From: Sphingobacterium thalpophilum
Lineage (GTDB): Bacteria; Bacteroidota; Bacteroidia; Sphingobacteriales; Sphingobacteriaceae
NCBI RefSeq assembly: GCF_901482695.1
Contig: NZ_LR590484.1
Coordinates: forward strand, 124,001-188,000
Length of the DNA: 64,000 nt
Reading direction: 5' to 3'
The translations under genes and the position numbers were made by a program. Position 1 is the stretch's first letter, and each line of letters starts with the position of its first letter. Below are positions 28,641-37,673 of the stretch, piece after piece. The notes beneath the pieces were generated by a model. The model saw only the letters and a list, made by a program, of their open reading frames with translations. It was not told the origin of the DNA and searched no databases.

Positions 28641-29042
28641 CTAGGGTTGAGTTGTAAAATTAAAAATTGCTGAGCGTGCAGTGTTTCCATTACTGTCGTA
28701 AACAATCAATTGATAATAGAATTTTTTGTTTTTTTCCAGCGGAGAAAAAAACACGCTATATCTATAGTTACTTTGACTGACAGCATCGTAAATTTTTCCA
28801 CCGGTCTGTTTATACATGACCGCAAGGTCTTCATGTACATAAACCTCTACCTTACTATATGAATATGGAGCAAGCACGAAAGAAAGTATATACTGACCTC
28901 GGTCTAAAACGACTTTATTTTGCGTATCTGCAAAAGCATCTATTTCAGTGTACGTTACAGTATCCTTTTTGCAGGAACTGATCAGGAATAATAGCATCCC
29001 TAAAAACCCGCATACTTTGACTTTATTGAATGGACATTTCAT
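28641..29042 (-). CDS. Small beta-sandwich lipoprotein
   Basis: 133 residues with lipobox LISSCKK (Cys24). One domain of about 100 residues, predicted all-beta (YILSFVLAPYSYSKVEVYVH, YYQLIVYDSNGNTARSAIFN), FN3- or DUF4998-like. It overlaps the stop of the preceding gene (start 29042, previous stop 29023), typical of translational coupling. Function unknown; its place in the operon suggests a surface-complex component. Confidence 0.75.
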   Translation of the reverse strand: MKCPFNKVKVCGFLGMLLFLISSCKKDTVTYTEIDAFADTQNKVVLDRGQYILSFVLAPYSYSKVEVYVHEDLAVMYKQTGGKIYDAVSQSNYRYSVFFSPLEKNKKFYYQLIVYDSNGNTARSAIFNFTTQP

Positions 29043-30582
29043 AAATCGAACCTTCTAAAAAGTTTAAATCAGCATTGAGGTAATATTTATTTTTATAGGT
29101 GAACATACCTCCAAAATACATATGATTAACATTAGTACTTAAATGAACAGGACTGAGCGTGTTTTTTGCTAGATTGTAAATCATAAAATTATCGACATCC
29201 AGTGCTAGTAATATGTCGTCTTTATAGTTTAGTACGCCTGCCGGTGCATAAGGATAAGTTTGATTGGTCGTTCCAGCACGGTATAATTCAGTGAGCTTAA
29301 AATTATTCGCATCAACTGCATAAATGGTGAGTGTGTATCCGATATTGAAACCTTGGTCAAACACATTTGTGACACCTAGTGCATATAATTTACCTTTGAC
29401 AGAAACAAAGCAATCACTGGAAAAATTGATATCAAAAGTGGCAATCTCTTCAAATTTATCCAAATCTGGATTATACTTGGCAACGATATTCTTTATACCA
29501 CGCGAATTCAATGTCAGTGTATACGTTTGATAGACAGCATTATTGTGGACAAAAATCGCCAACTTGCTATATCCGTGTGCTTCCGTTATTTGGGGCCGCC
29601 CAAAAAAGTACTTAGAAAATTCACGTTTTTCGACGTCAAAGGACTGACAAAATAACTCATAACCATTGAATGGGTCAGGCTCCAGTGAAGGCAATATATG
29701 GCTAACTGGCTGTGCAAGAAAAAATATCCGATTACCTAAAGACACGGACCTTGGAGGAATAGCTCCCATTGTATCGGGAATATGAGCAATATTCTGCAAT
29801 CGGCTCGTTTCAGGATCAAATTGTGAAACCGAATTACTCCAAAAATAATAGATCTGATCATTGCAGATGGATGGATAATTAGTTCTCCAATTCGTCTTTT
29901 TCAGTCCAATGGCTAATATTTTGCCGGTATAAATAAAATCAATCGCCTGACCAATGATCTCTTTCTCTTTATAAATTACACGCAACATATAACTGCCATC
30001 CCGATAGGGATAATAACCCGTTAGATTGATTTGATAGGTCCCATTTTTCGTCGCAATGGGATAGTCCATATGGAGCGTATCCATTCCAAACAGAAATTTG
30101 ATATCTCTCAGATTAATATTATTGAGGTTCTTCCCTTCTACAACAGTCTTGAACTGGCCAGTCTCATCATACTCCGCCTTTGTATTTGGCCAAAAGAGCG
30201 TAAAATCTTCGGGAAACAAAGCAGTGGTCGTTATTTCCTTTTTTTGCTCGGATTCCACTATATTACCATTATATTCGATAAAAGGTATCAGAATATATGT
30301 AGACTCGGGCTCCAAATCATCCAATGTAAGATGAAATATATCATCCGTACGGAAGGCTTCGATGGTTTTTCCTTGGCTGGGATTATCCTTTTTATAGTAC
30401 CTGACACCGGATCTTGTATAGCCAAGACTAGATATCTGATAGGTCATTGAAATTTCTTTGTCTCTAATACTTAGAATGGCCTCGTTGATAATTTTTGGCG
30501 CAATTTCAATTTTTTCTGTCTTACAGGCTCCCATAAAAATAATCAGTCCCAATAAACAAATGTATTTTTTAAAGTTGCCCAT
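29023..30582 (-). CDS. Surface lipoprotein with FN3/IPT-like and propeller-like regions
   Basis: I start at the ATG at 30582 (MGNFKKYICLLGLIIFMGAC) because it opens a lipoprotein signal with Cys20; the open frame extends 30 codons upstream into the preceding gene. About 519 residues: an FN3-like region (about 25-115), an IPT/TIG-like region (about 120-215, FKTVVEGKNLNNINLRDIKF), and a beta-propeller-like region to the end with repeats such as DQIYYFWSNSVSQFDPET and GKLYALGVTNVF. It overlaps both neighbours by 14-20 bases. Probably binds a ligand at the cell surface; ligand unknown. Confidence 0.82.
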   Translation of the reverse strand: MGNFKKYICLLGLIIFMGACKTEKIEIAPKIINEAILSIRDKEISMTYQISSLGYTRSGVRYYKKDNPSQGKTIEAFRTDDIFHLTLDDLEPESTYILIPFIEYNGNIVESEQKKEITTTALFPEDFTLFWPNTKAEYDETGQFKTVVEGKNLNNINLRDIKFLFGMDTLHMDYPIATKNGTYQINLTGYYPYRDGSYMLRVIYKEKEIIGQAIDFIYTGKILAIGLKKTNWRTNYPSICNDQIYYFWSNSVSQFDPETSRLQNIAHIPDTMGAIPPRSVSLGNRIFFLAQPVSHILPSLEPDPFNGYELFCQSFDVEKREFSKYFFGRPQITEAHGYSKLAIFVHNNAVYQTYTLTLNSRGIKNIVAKYNPDLDKFEEIATFDINFSSDCFVSVKGKLYALGVTNVFDQGFNIGYTLTIYAVDANNFKLTELYRAGTTNQTYPYAPAGVLNYKDDILLALDVDNFMIYNLAKNTLSPVHLSTNVNHMYFGGMFTYKNKYYLNADLNFLEGSIYEMSIQ

Positions 30583-32020
30583 CTGATTTTGTTTTAATAT
30601 AAATGAAATTAAAATTCTCATAAGACCATGTCTGTATGTAATAGAAAAACAAGTTGTACGAATTATCGACATTTTGGGTCACATTTTTGAACATATGCAT
30701 TTCCAACTGAGGATATTTTAGCGTCGACAGGAGATTAAGATCAGTATCATATTTATTTATGGTACCGTATGTCGCTATTCCACTACCTTCCTCCTGTCCA
30801 TATACCACGATATGGTTATCATGATCAAAAAAAGCACCTGCAGGCTTCAGGTTGACATATTCGTTTAGTTTTGCTTTGACCTCACCATTCTTATCAAATT
30901 TGATATACCTTAATGAATAGAAATAAAAATCAAAGCCCCATATGTAAAAAATATCATTTTTATCCTTCAGCAAGATAGGCATGTGGTATTGGCGTTCGTA
31001 ATCACCGGGAAGCTTCCCATCAAATTCAAATGTAGCCAACACATTGCCTTCACGATCTGTTTTTTGAACTTTAATTTTTGTTGCTTCGGAATCGAGTAGA
31101 CTATAATAGATGCGCTGTTCTTTGTCAAACTGAATGGAAGCAATCCCCACGACACTGTTTTTACGTTTCCAAACAGGTTTAAAATCATTGGCAGTTACTT
31201 TTAACAGTTCACCTCCAGCTGTTCCCAAAATAAGATTTTGAGATGCATCAAACTGCGCTGACAATACATAGTCATTCGGAGACAAACTGATTGTAGTGGG
31301 CTTGTCCTTTTTAAGAACACCTTTATTCCGGTCAAGGACATAGATATCATGTTTAATAATGATGATAGCTTCATCTTCTTTGGAAGGCAGTAAGACATGA
31401 GGTTGTAAGTCAAAATAACCTAGGTCCTGAATCAGACGGTACCATATGATCTGGCCTTTATTATTCGTACGGTATATAATCAGTTTAAAATTGGTCTCTC
31501 CCCCTTCGTGCTGTAAAAATGTACAAATCAAATGTCCGCCATCTGCCAAGAGACGGATGCTATTATTGCCTGTAAGACGTGACTGTGTATGAATTTTGTA
31601 TTCGACATATACGCTTTGACCAATCGAGCTACCACCGACGGTCTTTGCATCTATTGTTTGCTCTTGGGTTGCACCTGCCTCTGAACTTGCGACGACACGG
31701 ATTTTATAGTCTTTATTAGCCTGAAGATTGATCAAGCTATATTTTGTAATGCTAAGGTCTTTCACGACCAGTTTGTCGTCTGCATAAATAGCATAGGAAA
31801 CTGGTTTAAAATGCGAGCTATTTACCTTATCCCAGGATAACTCGATAAGATCTTTGCTTGCGGCGCTTACCGTAAGATTTAAGGTATTTAATTTCTCCGC
31901 TTTTTCTATATATTCATCAGGTTTATTTACAATATTCTCTTTTTTAGAACAGCCCCAAACCAATAAAATAAGAAATAAGAAAAATAGTCGCCCACAATAA
32001 CAGAAAGTTACTCTTTTCAT
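30569..32020 (-). CDS. FN3 plus propeller-like surface lipoprotein
   Basis: 483 residues with lipobox LVWGCSK (Cys24). An FN3 domain spans about 48-128 (LTVSAASKDLIELSWDKV ... YKIRVVASSEAG). The rest, about 140-483, has regularly repeated strands like a beta propeller (GQIIWYRLIQDLGYFDLQPH, DIYVLDRNKGVLKK, QRIYYSLLDSEATKI). First gene of the four-lipoprotein operon; the leader 36 bases upstream carries a perfect 13-base inverted repeat. No TonB receptor or enzyme accompanies the operon. Confidence 0.85.
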   Translation of the reverse strand: MKRVTFCYCGRLFFLFLILLVWGCSKKENIVNKPDEYIEKAEKLNTLNLTVSAASKDLIELSWDKVNSSHFKPVSYAIYADDKLVVKDLSITKYSLINLQANKDYKIRVVASSEAGATQEQTIDAKTVGGSSIGQSVYVEYKIHTQSRLTGNNSIRLLADGGHLICTFLQHEGGETNFKLIIYRTNNKGQIIWYRLIQDLGYFDLQPHVLLPSKEDEAIIIIKHDIYVLDRNKGVLKKDKPTTISLSPNDYVLSAQFDASQNLILGTAGGELLKVTANDFKPVWKRKNSVVGIASIQFDKEQRIYYSLLDSEATKIKVQKTDREGNVLATFEFDGKLPGDYERQYHMPILLKDKNDIFYIWGFDFYFYSLRYIKFDKNGEVKAKLNEYVNLKPAGAFFDHDNHIVVYGQEEGSGIATYGTINKYDTDLNLLSTLKYPQLEMHMFKNVTQNVDNSYNLFFYYIQTWSYENFNFIYIKTKSDGQL

Positions 32021-32055
32021 AAAAATAAGTTGCTCTTCAAAGATATTAAAAAATC

Positions 32056-32088
32056 ATATCAATTATTTGAAAAATAAATAATTGATAT
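32056..32088. promoter_or_regulatory. Perfect inverted repeat upstream of lipoprotein operon
   Basis: 13-base perfect arms (32056-32068 and 32076-32088), AT-rich, 7-base loop, ending 36 bases before the start codon at 32020. It could be an operator or a leader hairpin; there is no T-run that would make it a standard terminator. Confidence 0.55.
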
Positions 32089-32224
32089 CGGTTGGTTTAC
32101 GAAAATCAAACTACATTACCATTCTTAACACTATTACAAATATTTCGTTTTATTTTATTATTTTAGAAGCAGAAAAGTATTATCCTTAATTTATGAATTC
32201 CATATCCAATCATCTTGCATATTT

Positions 32225-32439
32225 ATGCTTGCAATTTTGTCTGCTTGCAAAAAAGATAAGCAAGAAATGCAAAAGAACTATATTGAAAGCCTTTTTTCTA
32301 CGATTCGGGAGGTTCAAGCTATATGAAGTTAGCGGAAAATGGGAAAAATATTGTCTATTACAATGGGTTTTCGGAAGAACTGTTTCCGATTTCAATAGAT
32401 TTTTTCAAAGATAAAACGAAGTTGGAAAACTGGGAATAA
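32225..32439 (+). pseudogene. Small lipoprotein gene, frameshifted
   Basis: Frame one from ATG 32225 reads MLAILSACKKDKQEMQKNYI then SLFSTIREVQAI and stops at 32324. Frame two, opening at 32323, reads KLAENGKNIVYYNGFSEELF and then PISIDFFKDKTKLENWE to the stop at 32437. The first part has a lipobox (LSACKK) and the second looks like the continuing body, so one gene of about 70 codons is broken near 32323. The start may lie further upstream. Family unknown. Confidence 0.5.
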
Positions 32440-32461
32440 ACTGACTATATAAACCTTACCC

Positions 32462-33670
32462 ATGACTAAAAAATTATTATTTGCGTTCATGCCCAAATAT
32501 GGTTGGGGGGCCCTCCTTATCGGAGCCATTTTATCGTTTATGCCCACACCATATCATCGCTTCGGAATGCTGGCATTAAACTATTCCTTCCTTCTGATGG
32601 CTAGTGCGATCGCTTTAATTGCCCACGAGTGGGGACATTGGTTTTTTACAAGACTGGTAGGTGAATATCCGAAACGTATTGTTATCGGTACAGGACATAT
32701 GCTGATGCGTACGCACTTCTTCAAAAGTAAGCTGAATCTTAATTCCGAGTTTCAAGGAGGTCACGTTATCCTCAATATCAGGGATGACAAGTATTACAAC
32801 CTTAGGACATTTGTAGCTGTATTGGGTGGACCTGTGGTCAATATGGCTATCGGAATTACCATTATAACCCTGGTTCCATTTACAATAGATTTTACAGAAA
32901 CTATTGCTTTTTCCATATTGTTTGGTTATTTACAGCTACTCGTTGGTCTAGGGAATCTATTGCCATTGAGAAAAAAAATAAATGGCTTTCCAACAGACCT
33001 AGATGGTCGCATTATTTTGAACATACTGCGAGGGAAATATAAAAGAGAGATGAGTCATGAGGCTATTAACCTGAGCCTGGAAGGACAGGATTATGTGCTA
33101 GAGCATCAATATGATAAGGCATTGGCGCAATTTCAACAATGTCTTCAGATCTGTTCGGAATCCGTGCCGTCTATTACCTACTCCCTCAAATTGAATATTG
33201 CACTATGCCGCACCCATCTTGGGGATTTTGACGAAGCATTGCTCCTTCTGAAAGAAATAGAGGATCACTTAACGATGAAGGAAGTCGAACCTTTGGCGGG
33301 ATATCTTTATAATCTCTATGCGAATATTTACTTGGTTCAGAATGATATCGAGAAAGCTACTTCCTTTGGGACCAAGGCTCTTCACCTGCTACCAGAATTT
33401 GATCCAGTCCGCCATACCTGGGGATGTCTTTTGATCGAAAATGAAGAATGGGACCGTGGTGAGGAAGTATTGTCGCCGCAAATGAATTTTGATTATGTAA
33501 ACAGTGAAACATTACTAGCCGCCATGTACTTATCTTTAGTCTATCATCGCAAGGGAAAACCAATAAAAAAGGAACGTTGTTGGGAATTTGTGCAACATCA
33601 TCTGGCTGAACTAAACTTTGTAGACAAAGTGATATATGATCGTGTAAAGCTAAAACTGGCAGCGCCATAG
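32462..33670 (+). CDS. M50-type membrane metalloprotease fused to TPR-like domain
   Basis: 402 residues. The N-terminal half is membrane-embedded: TM helices near 18-34, 38-58 with HEWGH at about 54-58 (zinc-binding HExxH, catalytic Glu), 117-140 and 148-172. The second motif NLLPL with TDLDG (about 171-187) supplies the Asp ligand, as in site-2 proteases, although the usual NPxPxxPLDG is altered. From about 205 to 400 there are TPR-like helical repeats (GQDYVLEHQYDKALAQFQQC, LYNLYANIYLVQNDIEKA). It may cleave within membranes; substrates unknown. No PDZ domain is visible. Confidence 0.8.
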   Translation: MTKKLLFAFMPKYGWGALLIGAILSFMPTPYHRFGMLALNYSFLLMASAIALIAHEWGHWFFTRLVGEYPKRIVIGTGHMLMRTHFFKSKLNLNSEFQGGHVILNIRDDKYYNLRTFVAVLGGPVVNMAIGITIITLVPFTIDFTETIAFSILFGYLQLLVGLGNLLPLRKKINGFPTDLDGRIILNILRGKYKREMSHEAINLSLEGQDYVLEHQYDKALAQFQQCLQICSESVPSITYSLKLNIALCRTHLGDFDEALLLLKEIEDHLTMKEVEPLAGYLYNLYANIYLVQNDIEKATSFGTKALHLLPEFDPVRHTWGCLLIENEEWDRGEEVLSPQMNFDYVNSETLLAAMYLSLVYHRKGKPIKKERCWEFVQHHLAELNFVDKVIYDRVKLKLAAP

Positions 33671-33711
33671 TCTGTTAAATGCGATAACTAAAATAATGTA
33701 TGCTCAGGAAG

Positions 33712-33765
33712 GTCGAAAAAATAAAGGGATGGAGCAAGGGTGTTATCACACTGGCGGATTAGCAT
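33712..33765 (+). pseudogene. Short remnant of the secreted-protein gene at 24.9 kb
   Basis: Reads VEKIKGWSKGVITLAD and a stop, matching AEKIKGWSEGV of the gene at 24942-25415 with the same codons over about 30 bases (33714-33743). The rest of the 33671-33860 gap shows no coding frame I can support. Confidence 0.6.
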
Positions 33766-33860
33766 TCATGTGTCATTTTTCGAATCATACCGCAACTTTC
33801 CCTAATGCTAACGAAAGGACAATTGTAATGGCAGATTATGAATGAAAAATAAAGGAAAAA

Positions 33861-34349
33861 ATGTCAATGGATATGAAAAAACTAGTAATGATTGCTGCTA
33901 TACTCATGTGTACTGTTCATATCGTTTACAGCCAGGATGCATATAATAATTGGTCAAAATTACAATCAAGTTTTGTTAGACATATTAGGTACCCAATTGA
34001 TCTAGAGAAAGCCTCTCTTCCGTCATTCTTCACATTAAAAGTGCAGTATAACAAGAAAGCAAAGCAATACGACTTGGAATTTTCTGACAGTGCACATCCG
34101 CTTATGATTAAAGAAATCTTAAGAATTAAAGATAAGTTAGATTTTGACGTAGTATATAAGGATCTGAACATTGAAAACCATGATATACCTATCATGATTC
34201 CTGTTGAGATCAAAATAGCGAGGGTATCCCACGTGTTTTCAGATCCTAAAAGTAAAGTATCTCAAGATCTATATAATTTCAAAGGACAACAAGCACTTAG
34301 TGACTTTTGGTTTTATTCTCCCCTTGTCCTTATGGTTATAAACAACTAA
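33861..34349 (+). CDS. Small secreted protein, paralogue A, possibly TonB-C-terminal-like
   Basis: 162 residues with a signal peptide (MKKLVMIAAILMCTVHIVYS, cleavage before QDAY). An AGGA precedes the ATG at 33861 by five bases. The body shares with the next gene the pattern LQSSFVRHIRYPIDLE ... FTLKVQYNKKAKQYDLEFSD, then EILRIKDKLDFDVVYKDL. The 'RYPxxL...V.y....k...l.fSDSA' pattern resembles TonB C-terminal (TonB_2-type) folds, but residues expected for receptor contact are not assured. Probably a periplasmic protein of unknown role, tandemly duplicated. Confidence 0.65.
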   Translation: MSMDMKKLVMIAAILMCTVHIVYSQDAYNNWSKLQSSFVRHIRYPIDLEKASLPSFFTLKVQYNKKAKQYDLEFSDSAHPLMIKEILRIKDKLDFDVVYKDLNIENHDIPIMIPVEIKIARVSHVFSDPKSKVSQDLYNFKGQQALSDFWFYSPLVLMVINN

Positions 34350-34359
34350 TGCGTAAAAA

Positions 34360-34857
34360 ATGAGAACCGTCAAATCCATACTGATCATCTTATATATCAC
34401 GATCCATAGCGTGTACGCTCAGGATAAAGGAAAAATCGATAATTATCAGACGTTTGAAAATTCTTTCCTTAGAAATTTTAAGTACCCGCCACAATTACAG
34501 GAAAGGTGTATTCCCGTATTAACCTTAATGGTCATTTCTTTTGATCAATCCGGAAAAATAAACTCGCTCCGTTTCTCAGACAGTGCCTATCCCCAATTTA
34601 TAGAGGAGGTGCAACGAATACGGGACAATATAGATTTCGAATCGCTATATATGGACCTGAAATCACTGGGAAAAGAAAATGAGAAAGTAATTATTCCGAT
34701 CCAAATCGATACTGGTGTGGTCGATGAGTGCGAATCGGGTATACTTCAATTTGATCTAATGAATTTGTACTTATTTGATAAAAAACCGCTTAAGGGAAAA
34801 TACTTTCTGCATAAAAAGATATCATCAAAAATATTAATGGGACGTCCGATCTCATAA
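34360..34857 (+). CDS. Small secreted protein, paralogue B
   Basis: 165 residues with signal peptide ending SVYAQ. Same layout as its neighbour 10 bases upstream: FENSFLRNFKYPPQLQERCI, then VISFDQSGKINSLRFSDSAY and EEVQRIRDNIDFESLYMDL. Identity between the pair is moderate, so the duplication is old. It is the last plus-strand gene before the minus-strand sigma-54 activator. Role unknown. Confidence 0.65.
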   Translation: MRTVKSILIILYITIHSVYAQDKGKIDNYQTFENSFLRNFKYPPQLQERCIPVLTLMVISFDQSGKINSLRFSDSAYPQFIEEVQRIRDNIDFESLYMDLKSLGKENEKVIIPIQIDTGVVDECESGILQFDLMNLYLFDKKPLKGKYFLHKKISSKILMGRPIS

Positions 34858-34942
34858 ATCTCTTAGTTTCATTCAGCTCGCCACATAAGCGTGTAGGACA
34901 CTGCAAAGAAAGCACGTTACAGCGTATAAAGACTAAAATCCA

Positions 34943-37579
34943 CTATACGAAGTACTCGTTTTTCTTAATGTGTAATTTTTTGATTTTCGAATGCAAGGTG
35001 TTACCGGGAATTTTCAGAATTTCAGAAGCACTTCCCGGACCGGAAATCTTCCCCGAACAGCGTCTTAGTACCTGAATAATATAATTGCGCTCCAACTCAT
35101 CAAGCGAATAGTTTGAAAATTGAAAATCGTCTGATCTAGACTCGACATGTAACTGTGGAAGGTCAACATGGTCAATTGTCTCTGATGTGCTCAAAAGAAT
35201 GGATCTTTCGATCAAATGTTCAAGCTCACGCACATTTCCAGGCCAGCTATAACTACACAGCTGCTGAATTGCCCGTGGCATTATTTTCTTAATTTTACGT
35301 CCCGTATTACGGCTATATTTCTGTATAAAAAAATCGGTTAGCTGTTGGATATCTTCAAGTCGCTCACGAAGCGCAGGTAAGTGAATCGGAAAAACATTTA
35401 GACGGAAATATAGGTCGGCCCTAAACCGCCCTGCTTTTACTTCTTCCTCCAGATTGCGATTAGTAGCAGCGATAAGTCGTACATCGACTTTAATGGTATG
35501 TTGCCCCCCAATCCTCTCTAGTTCGCGTTCCTGTATGATGCGTAACAATTTTGATTGTGCTTCCAAAGGAAGTTCTCCGATCTCATCCAAAAAAAGTGTG
35601 CTTCGGTGTGCTAGTTCAAATTTGCCTATACGGCGTTCAACAGCACCTGTAAATGCTCCTTTTTCGTGCCCAAACAATTCACTTTCGATTAAATGAGCAG
35701 GTAAGGCAGCGCAATTTACCTTAACCATGACTTTATCTTTTCGGTCCGAAGTCGTATGAATACCCCTTGCGATCAATTCCTTTCCTGTCCCTGTCTCTCC
35801 GGTAACCAGAACGGTGGTACCGGAGCCCGCTACAAGCGCCATCAGGTGATAGACCTGCTGCATAGCTTCTCCACTGCCTATAATTTCAGAAAAATTATAG
35901 ATCGTCTTGATCTGCTCCTTTAAATAATCATTCTCTATCTCCAGATTTTTTTTGTACGCCAGTAGCTGCTCATTAGCACGAATGTTATCGATAGCAATAG
36001 AGATCTGTGAACATATGCCCTTAATGAGCATTTTATTGAGCTGATCAGCTAATAACCATATTGTACCAATATTCTTGTTACCGATACGCAATGGCAAGCC
36101 ATACATATTTCTCCGCCCTGTAGCCTTCCATAATCGGGCGTAATCGTTCCCTTTTTTTATTTCCTCATCCACATTAAACACGAGGCCGTCATTACTGGCC
36201 AGTACTTGGGAAGTGTAAAATTCGTCTATCGTAATCAGATTGTTTACCATTCTTCCAAAGTCATTTTTAGCATCGGCAAATAGCGCATCATCATACATAA
36301 AGGGAGAGAGGTGAATGCCATCTGATTCGATAACACGAATCATCGACAATCTCGTAGACAGTGTTTTGTCCAATACCCTACTGATGGCTGCATGCAAATC
36401 CTGCTTTGTCCTTAACTGAGTAATATCATTGCTGAAATCCAATAGAAAAGACTGCTCTTCCTGCTTTTTTACCAATTGCTCATTGGCCAAGGTATTGGAA
36501 ATAGCTGTAGAGATCTGTGCACAGATGCTCTGCAGTAAGGGGATATTGATTTCTGCAGTTTCCAACAATAACAGGCCTAAATTTGTCTCACCATTTCGCA
36601 ACCGTATCCCTGTGAATGTCTTTATGCCCAATGACTTCCAGTAGCGGAGATAGCCAGAGGTAATGCCACGCTGAACTTCGCGATCGACCTCAAATAGCAA
36701 AGGAATCGCGCTTGTTAGAATACGATTCTGTAACCCATCATTTAAGGGTAGCCTGGATTGGAACCAATCCAATTTCGGCTTCGGCACGGGATGTGTGCCA
36801 AAATTATAAATGTATGGCTCGGTAAAAGATCTTGTATCGCCGCAAATCCGCCTAATAACAAAACTACCTGTGGGACTAAGCTGTTTCAACACATCCCGGA
36901 CCGTTTCCGTTAGCTCTTGCTTTGTACGAACAGCGGCCACCCTGCTGCTGAATTCGAGCAGAAACGTCTTCTCTTTTTCTCTCTTCAGCAGCTCCTCATT
37001 TTTTACAATGTTAGAAACTGCACTCGATATCTGGGGAATAATGCCGACAATGACATCTTTAAAATTTTGGCTAAAACCATTTTCCTGATTAGTATAAATG
37101 TGTAGAAAACCGATAGGACGTCCTTCTCGCACCAATTTCGCCATTAATATTTCCCGTACACCTTTTTCAAAATTGACCCGTAAAAATGCAGGACTCTCAG
37201 GACTATCCATAATATCCGATAACACAAACGACACAGGCTTATCAGCGTTTAATACAGCCTGAATAAACGGTTCATTGAGAGGAAAGCGAGCGTTTACCAT
37301 CTCCATATAACGCGGGTGATCCCGAATAGGCGATCCATCGTTGTCAAGAAGAAAGGGACTGTAGGTATCGTCTTTGTAGTCGACAGTTGTCACAATAGTA
37401 TGGGTAATAAAATATAGCCCTTTTATACCTTCCTTAAAAAGCCGAATGAGGTCATTTTTTTCCCGGACTTTAGTCAAATCATTGCCTAACGCCAAGAGAA
37501 TTTCCCGTTCTTTTTGGTAATATGAAATGCTCTGCTGGTCCTGACCATCTGGATAACAGATCTTTTTGTTTGCTTTCAT
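34943..37579 (-). CDS. Sigma-54-dependent activator with three GAF domains
   Basis: I start at the ATG at 37579 (MKANKKICYPDGQDQQ), giving 878 residues. Three GAF-like sensor repeats lie at roughly 15-190, 200-365 and 375-555, each ending with the phrase 'ICxQISxAIxNxxANEQL'. An AAA+ domain (about 570-805) has Walker A GETGTGKE, the sigma-54 contact loop GAFTGA and Walker B TLFLDEIGEL. A Fis-type HTH follows (about 835-878, GSASEILKIPGNTLHSKIKK). It acts as a cytoplasmic transcription activator responding to small ligands or redox signals. Neighbouring genes on the same strand are an orphan SdhC-like protein and two oxidoreductase-like genes; targets not visible. Confidence 0.92.
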   Translation of the reverse strand: MKANKKICYPDGQDQQSISYYQKEREILLALGNDLTKVREKNDLIRLFKEGIKGLYFITHTIVTTVDYKDDTYSPFLLDNDGSPIRDHPRYMEMVNARFPLNEPFIQAVLNADKPVSFVLSDIMDSPESPAFLRVNFEKGVREILMAKLVREGRPIGFLHIYTNQENGFSQNFKDVIVGIIPQISSAVSNIVKNEELLKREKEKTFLLEFSSRVAAVRTKQELTETVRDVLKQLSPTGSFVIRRICGDTRSFTEPYIYNFGTHPVPKPKLDWFQSRLPLNDGLQNRILTSAIPLLFEVDREVQRGITSGYLRYWKSLGIKTFTGIRLRNGETNLGLLLLETAEINIPLLQSICAQISTAISNTLANEQLVKKQEEQSFLLDFSNDITQLRTKQDLHAAISRVLDKTLSTRLSMIRVIESDGIHLSPFMYDDALFADAKNDFGRMVNNLITIDEFYTSQVLASNDGLVFNVDEEIKKGNDYARLWKATGRRNMYGLPLRIGNKNIGTIWLLADQLNKMLIKGICSQISIAIDNIRANEQLLAYKKNLEIENDYLKEQIKTIYNFSEIIGSGEAMQQVYHLMALVAGSGTTVLVTGETGTGKELIARGIHTTSDRKDKVMVKVNCAALPAHLIESELFGHEKGAFTGAVERRIGKFELAHRSTLFLDEIGELPLEAQSKLLRIIQERELERIGGQHTIKVDVRLIAATNRNLEEEVKAGRFRADLYFRLNVFPIHLPALRERLEDIQQLTDFFIQKYSRNTGRKIKKIMPRAIQQLCSYSWPGNVRELEHLIERSILLSTSETIDHVDLPQLHVESRSDDFQFSNYSLDELERNYIIQVLRRCSGKISGPGSASEILKIPGNTLHSKIKKLHIKKNEYFV

Positions 37580-37673
37580 GATATATAAAAGTGTTGTCTT
37601 ACAGCATCTCACCCGGTTTTCCTAATACATTTGATGAATCGGCTATGATTCTAAATATACGAAATCTGCCTAT

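Noticed and set aside
32193..32414. Plus-strand open frame of 73 codons before the M50 gene
   Set aside because: Composition is not protein-like, and a lipobox-bearing N-terminus and continuing body are readable in the other two frames, so this frame is a shadow of the broken lipoprotein gene.
33699..33845. Plus-strand small frame starting MYAQEGRKN
   Set aside because: The alternative frame matches a known neighbour (EKIKGWSKGV), so this frame is accidental.
34961..37579. Treating the sigma-54 activator as a two-component response regulator
   Set aside because: There is no receiver domain; three GAF-type units precede the AAA+ domain instead.
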